Below are positions 15,285-15,692 of a stretch of DNA of 15,692 bases, one piece after another (the first letter of the stretch is position 1; every line of letters begins with the position of its first letter). The stretch covers positions 1-15,692 of the forward strand of contig LOES01000254.1 in NCBI GenBank assembly GCA_001515955.1. Reading direction: 5' to 3'. Under the pieces are notes generated by a model. The model did not search any database. It worked only from the letters and a program-made list of their open reading frames with translations, and was not told where the DNA came from. The position numbers and the translations under genes were made by a program. Source of the stretch: Clostridia bacterium BRH_c25. GTDB taxonomy: Bacteria > Bacillota_A > Clostridia > Lutisporales > Lutisporaceae.

Positions 15285-15310
15285 TAAAAAACTCAGACCT
15301 AAGTCTGAGT
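15285..15310 (-). terminator. Terminator after the tRNA genes
   Basis: The bases actcagac (15291-15298) pair with gtctgagt (15303-15310) around a 4-nt loop. On the minus strand the stem is followed by ttttttaattttt. It lies 12 nt after the CCA end of tRNA-Met. Stem arms and the neighbouring ataaacat (15312-15319) match the operon terminator at 4579-4655. Confidence 0.8.
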
Positions 15311-15322
15311 ATATAAACATAT

Positions 15323-15399
15323 TGGTAGCGGCGGTCAGATTCGAACCAACGACCGTTCGGGTATGAACCGAATGCTCTAGCCAGCTGAGCTACGCCGCC
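15323..15399 (-). tRNA. tRNA-Met (CAT), elongator
   Basis: Cloverleaf of 77 nt with encoded CCA. The acceptor GGCGGCG pairs with CGCCGCT, and the anticodon stem TTCGG/CCGAA surrounds loop TTCATAC with anticodon CAT. G1-U72 and the lack of a C1-A72 mismatch mark it as elongator rather than initiator. The T-stem GTTGG/CTGAC is odd: it contains two adjacent wobble pairs where CCAAC would be expected. A CAT anticodon could also be tRNA-Ile2 if modified by TilS, but the body resembles clostridial elongator Met. Confidence 0.92.
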
Positions 15400-15410
15400 A
15401 CGTATATAAA

Positions 15411-15435
15411 GTGCCTGTCACCTGACGGTGTGCAC
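15411..15435. repeat. REP-like hairpin between tRNA genes
   Basis: The sequence gtgcctgtcacc followed by tgac and ggtgtgcac folds as gtgc/gcac plus cacc/ggtg. From memory, gtgcctgtcacc-type sequences are common interspersed hairpins in Firmicutes and Clostridia, often near Y1-type (REP-associated) transposases. No transposase is present here, and only one copy is in the window. Confidence 0.35.
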
Positions 15436-15444
15436 TATTGAGAT

Positions 15445-15514
15445 ATTGAACGCATGAATGCGAATTCAATAACAATCAATGTAGCATTTCTGTGAAATGC
15501 TTTAGTGCAGGCTA
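15445..15514. repeat. Dispersed intergenic repeat, copy C
   Basis: It holds attgaacgca (15445-15454), also at 84-93, and the 18 bases 15459-15476 identical to 118-135. These two blocks form an imperfect inverted repeat with a 4-nt loop. A following hairpin agcatttc-tgt-gaaatgct (15483-15501) has the same place as the stems of copies A and B but another sequence. It is located between tRNA-Met and tRNA-fMet. Confidence 0.5.
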
Positions 15515-15526
15515 TGAAGATTCAAT

Positions 15527-15602
<76 letters not shown>

Positions 15603-15609
15603 ATGTTTT

Positions 15610-15692
15610 TGGTGCCGAAGACCGGAATCGAACCGGTACGGTCTTTAAGGACCGCAGGATTTTAAGTCCTGTGCGTCTGCCAGTTCCGCCAC
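15610..15692 (-). tRNA. tRNA-Leu (TAA), 5' end cut by window edge
   Basis: The visible 83 nt include the CCA end, T-arm (CCGG/CCGG around TTCGATT), a long variable arm (CGGTC/GACCG region) and the anticodon stem CAGGA/TCCTG with loop CTTAAAA, anticodon TAA. About six bases of the 5' acceptor strand lie beyond the window. It is separated from tRNA-fMet by 7 nt, so the tRNAs are probably one transcript. Confidence 0.93.

Overview
The window looks like a chromosomal piece of a low-GC, spore-forming Firmicute of the class Clostridia. The evidence is a spoIIE-yabS-yabT sporulation cluster, strong AGGAGG-type ribosome binding sites, Gram-positive YesMN and BMP/NupNOPQ-type families, and Clostridium-like tRNAs. 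The species cannot be named from the sequence.

Layout. (1) 1-264: AT-rich, no gene, with short direct repeats and hairpins. (2) 265-4371, minus strand: spoIIE (PP2C phosphatase of sporulation), then yabS (VWA protein) and yabT (membrane-anchored Hanks kinase), the same order as in Bacillus subtilis. (3) 4414-4806: spoIIE upstream region, a large terminator hairpin for the next operon, and repeat-like sequence. (4) 4807-9436, minus strand: an ABC importer of the BMP/nucleoside family in the order lipoprotein, duplicated ATPase, permease, permease. It has a clear promoter with an internal palindrome and a terminator-like attenuator after the lipoprotein gene. (5) 9594-12079, minus strand: a YesM/YesN two-component system whose genes overlap by 4 nt. 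(6) 12353-15151, plus strand, divergent: a YheO/DauR-type PAS regulator, a YgeY-type M20 hydrolase and a carbamate kinase, closed by a good terminator. (7) 15323-15692, minus strand: tRNA-Met, initiator tRNA-fMet and tRNA-Leu(TAA), the last cut by the window end.

How it may work together (inference). Regions 4-6 look like one uptake-and-catabolism unit. A two-component system and a PAS regulator would control import of a purine, nucleoside or related nitrogenous compound. A YgeY-type amidohydrolase would act in its breakdown, and carbamate kinase would collect ATP from carbamoyl phosphate. In Escherichia coli and in anaerobic purine-degrading gut bacteria, ygeY and a yqeA-type carbamate kinase lie together with ygeW, ygeX and hyuA. 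Here those partners are absent, so this would be a reduced or split version.

The most interesting structural point is position. In B. subtilis a tRNA-Met gene lies just upstream of spoIIE. Here about 10.7 kb of catabolic genes separates tRNA-Met from spoIIE, and both edges carry a related terminator sequence as a direct repeat. A degenerate intergenic repeat also occurs at 118-199, 4716-4795 and 15445-15514, near each edge and at the far end of the sporulation cluster. No integrase or transposase is visible.
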